Notes: generated by a model not told the origin, from the sequence alone. A DNA stretch of 33,851 bases from an uncultured Clostridia bacterium (GCA_946567425.1 CAMNXF010000024.1:1-33851); one strand, 5' to 3'; shown: positions 17,780 through 25,601, numbered from the stretch's first letter. Numbers and translations are program-made.

Positions 17780-18023
17780 GTTCCATCACCAAACCTTTGC
17801 TGAAATTTTTAATATAACGTATAATGTCTCCCAGCGTATGTATTTTGGGAGAACCGACAAATCGTATGTCAAAATTATCCTCGACGCTCACCGCGAAAAG
17901 CAGCAGCCGCGTTTTGTCCAGACCGAGGTCGTCGATAAGCCGCGTGTCCTCGGATAGCGGCATTTCTGCTATTTCGGGCGAGATGCCCGTCAATATAGCG
18001 CGAAGCTCGTTTAATGTGTTCAA
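17757..18023 (-). CDS. Acyl-carrier-protein-like protein lacking the phosphopantetheine serine
   Basis: An 88-aa protein with the four-helix ACP pattern: acidic LSEDTRLIDDLGLD, then LLLFAVSVEDNFDIRF, then a GDIIRYI final helix. In ordinary carriers the helix-2 start reads D-S-L with Ser carrying 4'-phosphopantetheine. Here it reads LGLDKTRLL (about 33-41), with Lys at the Ser position. It may therefore be an unmodified structural or regulatory carrier-like protein. It overlaps the upstream PlsC-like gene by 4 nt and the patatin gene by 23 nt. Confidence 0.7.
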   Translation of the reverse strand: MNTLNELRAILTGISPEIAEMPLSEDTRLIDDLGLDKTRLLLFAVSVEDNFDIRFVGSPKIHTLGDIIRYIKNFSKGLVMEHENGTYT

Positions 18024-18562
18024 ACCTCAGCCCCCCTTATCGCCGATATTGCCATATCCACGCGCTTTATTTCGGAGTTCACCCACTCCGCCGAAAGAGC
18101 GTAATTGCCCTCGGGAACTATCGGCGCGCCTATCATTATTCGCCGCTGCCTTATCAGTCTGCGGCTTGATCTGCTGCAAAGCGGAACGATCTCCGCGCCC
18201 GACATCAGCGACAGCACCACCGCGCCGCCGTAACCGACGCTGCCCGTTGAGAATATAAGAACGCTGTCGGTTTTCAGCCGTTTAAGCGCGGCATGGAACC
18301 ATTCGGTGTTGAAGCCGCCGCACGCCGTTATTACTTTGCAAGGACTTATCGTCCGTATGGCGGCGCAGCCGATATATTCCTCTATCGGCAATATCACCGT
18401 GCATCTGAGCGCCGCCGCGATAGCCGTCTTCTCGCGCGGCGAGGTTTCGTCGGATATGTAGATCTTCGGCTTTACGTCACCTTGACATTTATCGGGGCGG
18501 TATATTCTGGTAAAGCCCGCCGCACGAAACAGCCAGGACAGCCCGTATCCAAAACAGCTCAT
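18020..18562 (-). CDS. PlsC-like (lysophospholipid acyltransferase-fold) protein lacking the catalytic motifs
   Basis: A 180-aa protein recognised only remotely. The central part, GGFNTEWFHAALKRLKTDSVLIFSTG, then GGAVVLSLMSGAEIVPL and RRIMIGAPI, follows the layout of PlsC-type acyltransferases. In that family one expects H-X4-D and FPEGTR boxes; here the matching places read DETSPRE and FSTGSVG, so catalytic His and Asp are missing. The ATG at 18562 is chosen because GGGAGG lies 7 nt upstream; the ATG at 18577 overlaps that site. First gene of the PlsC-like/ACP-like/patatin operon. Confidence 0.5.
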   Translation of the reverse strand: MSCFGYGLSWLFRAAGFTRIYRPDKCQGDVKPKIYISDETSPREKTAIAAALRCTVILPIEEYIGCAAIRTISPCKVITACGGFNTEWFHAALKRLKTDSVLIFSTGSVGYGGAVVLSLMSGAEIVPLCSRSSRRLIRQRRIMIGAPIVPEGNYALSAEWVNSEIKRVDMAISAIRGAEV

Positions 18563-18591
18563 AAACCGCCCTCCCATAAATGTTTGTTGTA

Positions 18592-18600
18592 ATTATATCA
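18592..18600 (-). promoter_or_regulatory. Extended -10 promoter of the PlsC-like/ACP-like/patatin operon
   Basis: TGATATAAT on the minus strand is a full extended -10 (TGn plus TATAAT), 30 bp before the PlsC-like start. A weak TTTACA lies upstream at 20-bp spacing, so promoter strength probably depends on the extended -10. Confidence 0.6.
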
Positions 18601-18920
18601 TTGTAAAATTAACTTTTTGTAAACTTTGCTTAAATTGTGTGGATTTTGTGAAAAACGCACAATTTCAGTCGGGTCTATTCAAAAACAAATCGGCAAAACC
18701 ACCGCGCCAGCCATTTCCGTTCCCACGAAATGCCGCGCATAAAATAAGCGTAAATGTTTTGACGACCGTTTTCATATACTCATCCGCTTTAATTTATTAT
18801 AGTTTAATTAGACATTATAAACTGATTATCTGTCAAGCCGTATATGATATTAAACAAAAAGCATTTATTGTGCATAGCAAAATCAGTTACTATGGCAAAT
18901 TGTAATAATTTCCTAAAAAC
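18601..18920. other. AT-rich intergenic stretch without a recognised gene
   Basis: This stretch lies between the divergent patatin operon and the lipoprotein gene at 19067. Open frames here lack a ribosome binding site and protein-like composition. No hairpin or tRNA-like fold is evident. The ordered elements begin only at 18921. Confidence 0.5.
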
Positions 18921-18959
18921 TGTAACCGTTTTGTAACCGGATTGTAACCGCTTTGTAAT
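18921..18959 (+). repeat. Four TGTAAC-type direct repeats with exact 11-bp period (activator site)
   Basis: TGTAACCG starts at 18921, 18932 and 18943, and TGTAAT at 18954. Three copies are 8-nt identical and the fourth matches TGTAA, all at exactly 11-bp spacing. They end at the -35 of the promoter at 18959-18987. This one-helical-turn phasing is the usual layout for OmpR/PhoB-family response regulators, so it is probably an activator binding site for the lipoprotein gene. Confidence 0.6.
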
Positions 18960-18987
18960 TGCATTCCGGAAATATTTGTGATATACT
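18959..18987 (+). promoter_or_regulatory. Promoter of the lipoprotein gene
   Basis: TTGCAT (18959-18964) and TATACT (18982-18987) with 17-bp spacing and a TG just before the -10. The start codon is 80 bp downstream. The -35 is weak and directly follows the 11-bp repeats, consistent with activation. Confidence 0.6.
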
Positions 18988-19066
18988 TAAAACAGAAATA
19001 AAAAGGCCTCACAACAGTCCTTACAGCGTTTCAAAAAATATATGATCACACAGGAGGAAACACATT

Positions 19067-19855
19067 ATGAAAAAACTTACAACAATTATTTGCACGATCG
19101 CTATGCTCGCTTCGTTTACCGCATGCAGCAGCAACGACGCTCCGAGCGGAGACTTTTCCGACGACAAACAGATAGTCGTAAACGATCCCGCCGACAAAGC
19201 TCCCGAGAATAATTCGGACGATAAAACCGAGAGCAAAACCGACGAAAAGGCTTCGGGAAACACCGACAGCACACCGAAGGAAAAAGTTCCCGACAAAGCC
19301 GACGATAAAAACAATACTTCCACTGAAAGCGGCGAAAACAATTCAACGGAGGATACAGATAAAGAAGCCGCCGAGAACAAAACAGACGACAAAAACGAAC
19401 AAGTAAACGCAAGTGCGCTTCCGCTCAAGCAATACCCCGACGGCTCATATTTTACATACGACGGCAAGCCCTGCACCGATCACGACAAGTGCAATTGGGA
19501 CGTTGACTGTAACTGCGTGAACTTCGATCGCTCCATTCAGTCCATGGGCTTTGCGAAGTACGTTTTCTTTCAGGTTACGGGCAAACACGTTTCGTCCGGG
19601 AACAAAACCGAGATAAACGCCGATATTACCGCCGACTCCGCAAAAGCCGCGCTTAAGGACGCGCCGCTCGGAATGTATATCGCCGTAACACAGAGCAATG
19701 ACGCGCCGCATTTTATGACCGTCGTCGACACGGACGAAAACGGCATTACCGTATATCAGGCGAACTACGGCGGCGGGTGCGTCGTAAGAGTTATGAATTT
19801 CTCGTGGACGGATTTCGCGGCGAAATTCCCGCACCTCGACCATTATGTTAAATGA
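19067..19855 (+). CDS. Secreted lipoprotein with acidic linker and cysteine-protease-like C-terminal domain
   Basis: A 262-aa protein. A signal peptide ends in a lipobox ASFTAC with Cys near 20, so it is anchored to the outer face of the membrane. A long Asp/Glu/Lys/Asn-rich linker (about 22-115) leads to a C-terminal domain (about 118-262). The segments SIQSMGFAKYVFFQVTG, HFMTVVDTDENGITVYQANYGGGCVV and the final aromatic stretch recall CHAP/NlpC-like domains, where Q-C-x-GFA holds the catalytic Cys. Here Ser stands at that place, so activity is doubtful. The homology is judged by eye. AGGAGG precedes the start. Confidence 0.6.
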   Translation: MKKLTTIICTIAMLASFTACSSNDAPSGDFSDDKQIVVNDPADKAPENNSDDKTESKTDEKASGNTDSTPKEKVPDKADDKNNTSTESGENNSTEDTDKEAAENKTDDKNEQVNASALPLKQYPDGSYFTYDGKPCTDHDKCNWDVDCNCVNFDRSIQSMGFAKYVFFQVTGKHVSSGNKTEINADITADSAKAALKDAPLGMYIAVTQSNDAPHFMTVVDTDENGITVYQANYGGGCVVRVMNFSWTDFAAKFPHLDHYVK

Positions 19856-19888
19856 TTTCAAATAACTTGCCATAAAATCCTCTTAAAT

Positions 19889-19920
19889 CGCCCCGTTCGG
19901 ACAACAGCCCGGGCGGGGCG
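19889..19920 (+). terminator. Possible terminator after the lipoprotein gene
   Basis: CGCCCCG (19889-19895) pairs with CGGGGCG (19914-19920) around an 18-nt loop that can pair further. It is followed by GTCAATTT, a poor T-tract. It begins 33 bp after the stop codon. Confidence 0.4.
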
Positions 19921-19935
19921 GTCAATTTGCGCGGC

Positions 19936-19964
19936 TTGACAAATCCGCGCGGATATGCTAAAAT
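19936..19964 (+). promoter_or_regulatory. Promoter of the TM1266-family gene
   Basis: TTGACA (19936-19941) and TAAAAT (19959-19964) with 17-bp spacing. The ATG is 21 bp downstream, with GGGAG between. Confidence 0.75.
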
Positions 19965-19985
19965 TATATACGGGAGAGTGGTGCA

Positions 19986-20249
19986 ATGGAAACACGCGTT
20001 GCGGTCATGAGCATTATCGTCGAAAACGCAGAGACCGTTCAGCGGCTGAACGGGATACTTCACGAATACGGCGAATATATTATCGGACGAATGGGAATAC
20101 CGTACAGAGAACGGAATATACACATAATCAGTATTGCTATCGACGCGCCGCAGGATACCGTTTCCACGCTTGCGGGACGTATAGGCGGTCTGCGCGGCAT
20201 AACCGTCAAGACCGCGTTTTCAAGCGTTAAGTCGGACGAGCGGCCGTAA
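19986..20249 (+). CDS. TM1266-family putative regulator of the iron-only hydrogenase system
   Basis: An 87-aa ACT/NikR-C-like small protein. The conserved order RVAVMSIIVEN, then LHEYGEYIIGRMGIPYRE, then ISIAIDAP and GRIGGLRGITVKTAFS matches the family named after Thermotoga TM1266. That family is often found beside Fe-hydrogenase maturation genes (hydE/F/G). No hyd gene lies in this window; the gene is alone under its own promoter. The presence of the family suggests that the organism makes an [FeFe]-hydrogenase. The regulatory role is a family annotation, not demonstrated. Confidence 0.88.
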   Translation: METRVAVMSIIVENAETVQRLNGILHEYGEYIIGRMGIPYRERNIHIISIAIDAPQDTVSTLAGRIGGLRGITVKTAFSSVKSDERP

Positions 20250-20314
20250 CGGCAGCGAACTTCGAAATTCAGCACAACGTTAATTAAAATCGGGAAAAAA
20301 GTTAAAAAACCCCT

Positions 20315-20343
20315 TTACAAATTGTTTTTTTTGTGATATAATA
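20315..20343 (+). promoter_or_regulatory. rpsO promoter
   Basis: TTTACA (20315-20320) and TATAAT (20338-20343) with 17-bp spacing and a TG before the -10. The transcript would begin near 20350 and have a leader of about 110 nt. Confidence 0.75.
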
Positions 20344-20350
20344 CTTGTGT

Positions 20351-20458
20351 TGTGCAATTCCGCACAAAATAACCGGCCTCACGGGTAGCGGACAAAGCTC
20401 CGTCGGAGAAACACCAAGCCCTATGCTGTGACGTCGGAGAAATTTCAAGAGGTGTAGT
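20351..20458 (+). promoter_or_regulatory. Structured rpsO leader, candidate S15 autoregulatory element
   Basis: The 5' UTR begins with a hairpin (TTGTGC/GCACAA, 20351-20368) and contains a short CTCCG-T-CGGAG fold (20399-20409). An 11-nt direct repeat CGTCGGAGAAA occurs at 20402-20412 and 20433-20443. In several bacterial groups S15 binds its own mRNA leader and blocks translation, using structurally different RNAs. The exact fold here cannot be matched by eye to a described S15 leader. Confidence 0.5.
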
Positions 20459-20725
20459 ATGTTAAGAAAAGAAGAAAAGACAGCGGTTATCGAAGCTAAC
20501 CGCAAGCACGAAAACGACACGGGTTCGCCCGAGGTACAGATCGCAATTCTCACCAAGAGAATTAACGACCTTACCGAGCATATCAAAGTCCACAAGAAGG
20601 ATCACCACTCCACACGCGGACTTTTGAAAATGGTCGGCCGCAGAAGAAATTTGCTCAACTACCTCCAGAAGAAGGATATTGAGCGTTATCGTGCTATCGT
20701 TGCAAAGCTCGGCTTGCGTAAGTAA
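20459..20725 (+). CDS. rpsO: 30S ribosomal protein S15
   Basis: An 88-aa primary rRNA-binding protein of the small subunit, contacting the 16S central domain. The family signatures [40 protein letters not shown] and [13 protein letters not shown] are intact, and length is typical. The start follows AAGAGGTGTAGT. It is the usual partner of pnp, which follows on the same strand; here a terminator hairpin stands between them. Confidence 0.98.
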   Translation: MLRKEEKTAVIEANRKHENDTGSPEVQIAILTKRINDLTEHIKVHKKDHHSTRGLLKMVGRRRNLLNYLQKKDIERYRAIVAKLGLRK

Positions 20726-20734
20726 TTGAGAACT

Positions 20735-20766
20735 AAGGGCAGGAGAGCGCTTTTCTGCCCTTTTTT
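20735..20766 (+). terminator. rpsO terminator
   Basis: AAGGGCAG (20735-20742) pairs with CTGCCCTT (20755-20762), followed by a run of six T residues. The stem can be extended inside the loop. It starts 10 bp after the rpsO stop and would partly separate rpsO from pnp. Confidence 0.88.
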
Positions 20767-20926
20767 CACTTTTTGCGCGGCGGCGAAGAAAGCGCAGAGC
20801 TGCATAAAATTGAGCTTCTGCGGTGCGCGGCAGCGCACAGGCGGCGGCTGACTTTTTTGCAGATTGTCTGTGCTTTCGGAGAACAAACTTATAAATCGTT
20901 GGTCAAATGATGAAAGGATAAGACAA
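20767..20926 (+). other. rpsO-pnp spacer / pnp leader with GTGCGC hairpin
   Basis: A GC-rich 160-bp spacer. It contains the perfect 6-bp hairpin GTGCGC-GGCA-GCGCAC (20823-20838) and a T6 run at 20853. No consensus promoter is seen, so pnp may depend on readthrough or on a weak promoter. A leader hairpin is of interest because PNPase represses its own message through a 5' hairpin in E. coli. Confidence 0.4.
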
Positions 20927-23050
20927 ATGTTTGAGAATTACAAGGTATTCAAAACTATGTTCGCGGGCAGAGAGCTTACAGTTGAAACCGGTAAGGTCTG
21001 CGGACTGGCAAACGGCTCTTGCTGGGTAAGATATGGCGAGACCGTGGTTATGGTGAACGTCACCGCTTCCCCCAAGCCGCGCGACGGCGTGGATTTCTTT
21101 CCGCTCGCTGTGGACTATGAGGAGAAGCTCTACTCCGTCGGAAAGATACCCGGCGGCTTTCTGAAACGCGAGGGCAGACCGAGCGAAAAAGCTATTCTGA
21201 CCTCCCGCGTGGTTGACCGTCCCATGCGCCCGCTGTTCCCCAAGGACATGAGAAACGACGTGGCGATTACCATGACGGTGCTTGCCGTTGACCCCGACTG
21301 CTCCCCCGAAATTCTGGGAATGATCGGCGCATCTATCGCGGTCTCTATCTCCGATATCCCGTGGAACGGTCCTATAGGCGGCATTTCCGTCGGCCTGGTC
21401 GATGGCGAGATCGTGCTTATGCCCGACCAGGAGCAGCGCGCGAAAAGCGACCTCAACCTCACGGTCGCAAGCTCCGAGAGGAAGGTAGTCATGATAGAGG
21501 CGGGCGCTAACGAAGTGCCCGACGACGTGATGTTCAACGCGATTATGGCAGGTCATGACGAGATCGTCAAGAGCCTTATCCCGTTCATCAAGGATATACA
21601 GGCGCAGATCGGTAAGCCGAAATTCGCGTTTGAGAGCATGGAGGTCGATCACGATATGTTCGACGCTATCTCCGATTTCGCTATCGAAAAGGTTCGCTAC
21701 GCAATGGATACCGACGACAAGAATATCCGCGAGGAACGTTTGCAGCCCGTATACGCAGAGGTTCACGAAAAGTTTGACGAGCAATACCCCGAACAGATCG
21801 CGATGATCGACGAATGTATGTACAAGCTCCAGAAGTTCGTGGTACGCCGCTGGCTGCTCGACGACGGCAAGCGTGTTGACGGACGCGCTCTCGACCAGAT
21901 GAGACCCCTTGCCGCGGAAGTCGCGGTGCTGCCGAGAGTTCACGGCTCGGGTATATTCACACGCGGTCAAACGCAGGTAATGACGATATGTACGCTCGGC
22001 CCCGTTTCCGACTCCCAGAAGCTGGAGGGTCTCGACGACGAAGACGGCAAGCGCTATATGCACCACTATAACTTCCCCGCTTACTCGGTAGGCGAGACAA
22101 AGGCTTCGCGCGGTCCCGGCAGACGCGAGATCGGCCACGGCGCGCTCGCCGAGAGAGCGCTCGTTCCCGTTATCCCATCCGTTGAGGAGTTCCCCTACGC
22201 GATAAGACTTGTGTCCGAGGTTCTCTCCTCGAACGGCTCTACCTCGCAGGGCTCGGTGTGCGGCTCTACGCTGGCTCTTATGGACGCCGGCGTTCCGATA
22301 AAGAAGCCCGTTGCGGGTATCTCCTGCGGTCTTATCACCGAGGGAGAACGTTGGATGACAATGGTCGACATTCAGGGCGTCGAAGACTTCTTCGGCGATA
22401 TGGATTTCAAGGTTGCGGGTACTCACGACGGTATCACTGCTATTCAGATGGACTTGAAGATCGACGGTCTTACTCCCGAGATCATCAAGAGCGCATTTGA
22501 AAAGACCCACAAGGCTCGCGATTATATTCTTGATGAGGTTATGCTCAAGGCTATTCCCGAGCCTCGCAAGGAGGTCGGCAAGTACGCTCCCAAAATGCTC
22601 ACCACAAAAGTTCCCGTGGACAAGATCAGCGATGTTATCGGCAAGGGCGGCAAGGTTATCCAGAAGCTCTGTGCGGACTTTGAGGTCAAGATCGACGTGG
22701 ACGAGGACGGAAACGTGTTTATCTGCGGCGCGGATCTCGAAAAGGCGAACGCGTGCGTTCAGGTTATCCACACGATAGTAAATCCGCCCGAGATTGGCGC
22801 TATCTACAAGGGCAAGGTCGTTCGAATTATGAACTTCGGCGCGTTTGTTGAGATCGCTCCCGGCAAGGACGGAATGGTTCACATCTCCAAGCTTGAGAAC
22901 CACCGCGTTGAAAAGGTCGAGGACGTTGTTTCGATCGGAGACGAGATAATCGTCAAGGTAATGGAGATTGATCAGCAGGGTCGTATCAACCTTTCGAGAA
23001 AGGACGCTCTCGCGGATATCGAGGCTAAGAAAAAGGCTCAGCAAGGTTAA
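20927..23050 (+). CDS. pnp: Polyribonucleotide nucleotidyltransferase (PNPase)
   Basis: A 707-aa 3'-5' phosphorolytic exoribonuclease of the RNA degradation machinery, active as a trimer. The first RNase PH domain (KVFAGRELTVETGKV...) is followed by an all-helical domain and the catalytic second RNase PH domain (RRWLLDDGKRVDGRALDQMRPL, GRREIGHGALAERAL). A KH domain follows with ISDVIGKGGKVIQKL, then a C-terminal S1 domain (GAIYKGKVVRIMNFGAFVEI...GMVHISKL). Length is typical. The ATG at 20927 is chosen for its GAAAGGA upstream and family-like N-terminus; a longer reading adds 21 unrelated residues. Confidence 0.98.
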   Translation: MFENYKVFKTMFAGRELTVETGKVCGLANGSCWVRYGETVVMVNVTASPKPRDGVDFFPLAVDYEEKLYSVGKIPGGFLKREGRPSEKAILTSRVVDRPMRPLFPKDMRNDVAITMTVLAVDPDCSPEILGMIGASIAVSISDIPWNGPIGGISVGLVDGEIVLMPDQEQRAKSDLNLTVASSERKVVMIEAGANEVPDDVMFNAIMAGHDEIVKSLIPFIKDIQAQIGKPKFAFESMEVDHDMFDAISDFAIEKVRYAMDTDDKNIREERLQPVYAEVHEKFDEQYPEQIAMIDECMYKLQKFVVRRWLLDDGKRVDGRALDQMRPLAAEVAVLPRVHGSGIFTRGQTQVMTICTLGPVSDSQKLEGLDDEDGKRYMHHYNFPAYSVGETKASRGPGRREIGHGALAERALVPVIPSVEEFPYAIRLVSEVLSSNGSTSQGSVCGSTLALMDAGVPIKKPVAGISCGLITEGERWMTMVDIQGVEDFFGDMDFKVAGTHDGITAIQMDLKIDGLTPEIIKSAFEKTHKARDYILDEVMLKAIPEPRKEVGKYAPKMLTTKVPVDKISDVIGKGGKVIQKLCADFEVKIDVDEDGNVFICGADLEKANACVQVIHTIVNPPEIGAIYKGKVVRIMNFGAFVEIAPGKDGMVHISKLENHRVEKVEDVVSIGDEIIVKVMEIDQQGRINLSRKDALADIEAKKKAQQG

Positions 23051-23059
23051 TAAATAATC

Positions 23060-23094
23060 ACAGCCCGTGGACGAAAGTTTTCGGGCTGATTTTC
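23060..23094 (+). terminator. pnp terminator
   Basis: CAGCCCG (23061-23067) pairs with CGGGCTG (23082-23088), followed by ATTTTC. It begins about 10 bp after the pnp stop. Confidence 0.75.
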
Positions 23095-23112
23095 GCATAT
23101 ATATCGCAAACG

Positions 23113-23161
23113 CAACCGTCGGTTGACAAATTGAAAAGCGGCGGTTGGTGGTCTGCAACCG
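23113..23161. promoter_or_regulatory. Four CAACCG/CGGTTG half-sites upstream of the XRE gene
   Basis: CAACCG (23113-23118) and CGGTTG (23120-23125) form a palindrome around one base. CGGTTG (23142-23147) and CAACCG (23156-23161) form a second inverted pair with an 8-bp gap. A TTGACA (23123-23128) overlaps the first pair and a TATAAA (23162-23167) follows the second, but their spacing does not make a normal promoter. A regulator-controlled promoter of the adjacent gene is inferred. Confidence 0.45.
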
Positions 23162-23225
23162 TATAAAATGCTAGAATTAACGTATCGGAAGCAAGCGTTT
23201 TCGAAATAATAAAAGAGGTGATTTT

Positions 23226-24221
23226 ATGATTTTTGCGGACAAACTGGTAAGGCTCAGAAAAAAGAGCGGAATGTCGCAGGAGGAGCTTGCCGAGAAAATG
23301 AACGTCTCGCGGCAGGCGGTTAGTAAGTGGGAAGGCGCGCAGAGCGTTCCCGATCTGGAGAAAATTTTACAGCTCGGCAATCTGTTCGGCGTGACGACCG
23401 ACTACTTATTAAAGGACGAAATAGAGGACGAGGAGTTTGTCGGAAAGGACACGTCCGAAAACCTCCGGAGGGTAACGCTCGCCGAAGCTAACGAGTTTCT
23501 GGCGTTGCGGGAAAAAGCTTCATGGCGCATTGCTCTTGCAACGTTCATCAATATCGCTGCTGCAGCGCAGTTTATTGTATTCGGCGGTACGACGACGCTC
23601 CCCGAGCCGCCGTTCTCCGAAAACGCCGCGGGCGTGCTCGGAATGGCGATATTGCTTGTGCTTGTTGCAATAGCGGTGGGAATTTACCTGTACACGGGCG
23701 CTCAAAGCAAGCACTTTGAGTTCCTCGAAAAAGAGCCGTTCGAGACGGAGTACGGCGTTGTCGGCATGGTCAAGGAACGCCAAAAAGCCTACCGCAGCAC
23801 CTATGTAACATGCAATATAATCGGCGCGTGTCTTTGTGTGATATCGCCCGTGCCACTGTTTATCGGAGCGCTTGCCGCAAGCGACTTCACGCGTGTGCTG
23901 CTGTTGGCGGCGACAATGCTTACCGTGGGGGTCGGTGTGATGTTTTTTATCACGGCGGGAGTTCGCGAGGCGAGTATGCAAAAGCTCTTGCAGGAGGGGG
24001 AATACACTCCCCGATACAAGCGCAGGGCAAGGCTCGCAGCAAAGGTCACGCCTGTTTACTGGGGAATTACAATGGCAGTTTATCTTGTGTGGCTGCTGCT
24101 TATCGACAAGGGTGATCATGATTCGCAGTCGTGGATAGTGTTTCCCGTAGCAGGAGTGCTGTTCGGGGCGGTGCTCGGAATTTGCGGTATCATTGAGCGG
24201 AGTACGAAAAAAGACGATTAA
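23226..24221 (+). CDS. XRE-family regulator with a multi-pass membrane domain
   Basis: A 331-aa protein. The N-terminal Cro/C1-type HTH (about 5-60) shows LRKKSGMSQEELAEKMNVSR and QAVSKWEGAQSVPD. A charged linker follows, then six hydrophobic segments (about 98 to 325) in the C-terminal part. This fusion is common in Firmicutes, where a membrane-tethered HTH protein is thought to control a linked gene or itself; the signal is unknown. GAGGTG lies 8 nt before the start. It is a single gene between two terminators. The half-sites at 23113-23161 may be its own operator. Confidence 0.88.
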   Translation: MIFADKLVRLRKKSGMSQEELAEKMNVSRQAVSKWEGAQSVPDLEKILQLGNLFGVTTDYLLKDEIEDEEFVGKDTSENLRRVTLAEANEFLALREKASWRIALATFINIAAAAQFIVFGGTTTLPEPPFSENAAGVLGMAILLVLVAIAVGIYLYTGAQSKHFEFLEKEPFETEYGVVGMVKERQKAYRSTYVTCNIIGACLCVISPVPLFIGALAASDFTRVLLLAATMLTVGVGVMFFITAGVREASMQKLLQEGEYTPRYKRRARLAAKVTPVYWGITMAVYLVWLLLIDKGDHDSQSWIVFPVAGVLFGAVLGICGIIERSTKKDD

Positions 24222-24227
24222 TAAAAA

Positions 24228-24257
24228 ATCACAGCGCCGTTTTTTCGGTGCTGTGAT
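24228..24257. terminator. Bidirectional terminator between the XRE gene and metY
   Basis: ATCACAGCGCCG (24228-24239) pairs with CGGTGCTGTGAT (24246-24257) with one G-T pair. On the minus strand it is followed by TTTTTTATT, a strong terminator for metY. On the plus strand CTCTTTAT follows. Confidence 0.85.
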
Positions 24258-24277
24258 CTCTTTATCAGATATTCGCA

Positions 24278-25558
24278 TCAGATAGCCTCAAACGCTTTGT
24301 CAAGCGCTTCGATAAGGTCTGCGGAATTTTCTATGCCGATCGACAGGCGGATAGTGTTGGGCTTAATGCCCTGCTCAAGCAGTTCGCTCTCGTTAAGCTG
24401 GGAGTGCGTTGTCGACGCGGGGTGAATAACTAACGACTTCACGTCCGCGACATTCGCCAGAAGCGAGAATATCTCGAGTTTGTCTATAAATTTCTGCGCT
24501 TCGGCAGCGCCGCCCTTTACCTCGAATGTGAAGATAGAGCCGCCGCCGTTCGGAAAGTACTTTTTGTACAGCTCGTGAGTAGGCTCGCTTTCGAGCGAGG
24601 GGTGATGAACAGCCTCGACCTTGGGATTCTTCGCGAGATATTCGACGATGTCAAGCGCGTTTTTAACGTGGCGTTCAACGCGCAGAGAGAGCGTTTCCAG
24701 ACCTTGCAGGAAAATAAACGCGTGGAACGGAGAAAGCGTCGCGCCCGTGTCGCGGAGCAATATTGCGCGGATATACGTAACGAAAGCAGCAGCGCCGACC
24801 GCCTTTGAAAACGCAATACCGTGATAGGATGGGTTCGGCTCAGATATCCACGGGTACTTTCCGCTTGCCGACCAATTGAATTTGCCGCCGTCAACAATAA
24901 CGCCGCCGATCGCCGTGCCGTGACCGCCGATGAATTTAGTCGCGGAATGAACTACGATATCTGCGCCGTATTCAATCGGGCGAACGAGATAAGGCGTTGC
25001 GAACGTGCTGTCAACGACCAGCGGAATACCGTGCTTATGCGCGACCTCTGCAATTGCCGCAATGTCGGCAACGTTGGAATTCGGGTTGCCGAGAGTTTCA
25101 ACGTACAGCGCCTTGGTCTTATCGTCGATCGCTTTCTCGAACTCCGACGGCTCGGGTGAAACGAACTTCGCGGTAATTCCATATCGCGGCAGCGTATGCG
25201 CCAGCAGATTGTAGGTACCGCCGTAGATTGTTTCTGACGCAACAACATTCTCTCCCGCGCCCGCAAGCGCCTCGATTGCGTAGGTTATCGCCGCCGCTCC
25301 CGAAGCCGTTGCCAGCGCCGCAACACCGCCCTCAAGTGCCGCGATGCGCTCCTCGAAAACGCTTTGCGTGGGATTGGTCAGACGACCGTAGATGTTGCCC
25401 GCGTCACGCAGTCCGAAGCGGTCTGCGGCGTGCTGCGAATTGTGAAAGACAAAGCTTGTGCTCGCGTAGATCGGCACGGCGCGCGCGTCCGTCACGGGGT
25501 CGGGCTGCTCCTGACCCGCGTGTACCTGTAACGTTTCAAATCTATATTTGTTTGCCAT
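24278..25558 (-). CDS. metY: O-acetylhomoserine sulfhydrylase / aminocarboxypropyltransferase
   Basis: A 426-aa PLP enzyme of the Cys/Met metabolism family that makes homocysteine from O-acetylhomoserine and sulfide. Family stretches are [27 protein letters not shown] at the front, [18 protein letters not shown] (PLP-ring Asp183), and [16 protein letters not shown] with PLP Lys208. Length and the [20 protein letters not shown] segment favour MetY over cystathionine enzymes. It has its own promoter and terminator. No S-box or T-box riboswitch can be recognised in its short 5' region. Confidence 0.94.
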   Translation of the reverse strand: MANKYRFETLQVHAGQEQPDPVTDARAVPIYASTSFVFHNSQHAADRFGLRDAGNIYGRLTNPTQSVFEERIAALEGGVAALATASGAAAITYAIEALAGAGENVVASETIYGGTYNLLAHTLPRYGITAKFVSPEPSEFEKAIDDKTKALYVETLGNPNSNVADIAAIAEVAHKHGIPLVVDSTFATPYLVRPIEYGADIVVHSATKFIGGHGTAIGGVIVDGGKFNWSASGKYPWISEPNPSYHGIAFSKAVGAAAFVTYIRAILLRDTGATLSPFHAFIFLQGLETLSLRVERHVKNALDIVEYLAKNPKVEAVHHPSLESEPTHELYKKYFPNGGGSIFTFEVKGGAAEAQKFIDKLEIFSLLANVADVKSLVIHPASTTHSQLNESELLEQGIKPNTIRLSIGIENSADLIEALDKAFEAI

Positions 25559-25601
25559 GATAAATATCTCCTTTTCGGTTTTGATTTTTCTTTCTGTATT
25601 A

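Noticed and set aside
18639..18905. Small plus-strand ORF of 88 codons in the intergenic region
   Set aside because: No ribosome binding site, low-complexity AT-rich composition and no conserved pattern.
18921..18960. CRISPR-like short repeats
   Set aside because: Repeat units are 8 nt with 3-nt gaps, far too short for a CRISPR array; the 11-bp phasing fits a transcription factor site.
20903..23158. A 751-codon open frame on the minus strand opposite pnp
   Set aside because: It exactly shadows a highly conserved pnp gene, has no ribosome binding site and a His/Asn/Val-rich composition typical of antisense reading of biased codons. pnp fully explains the region.
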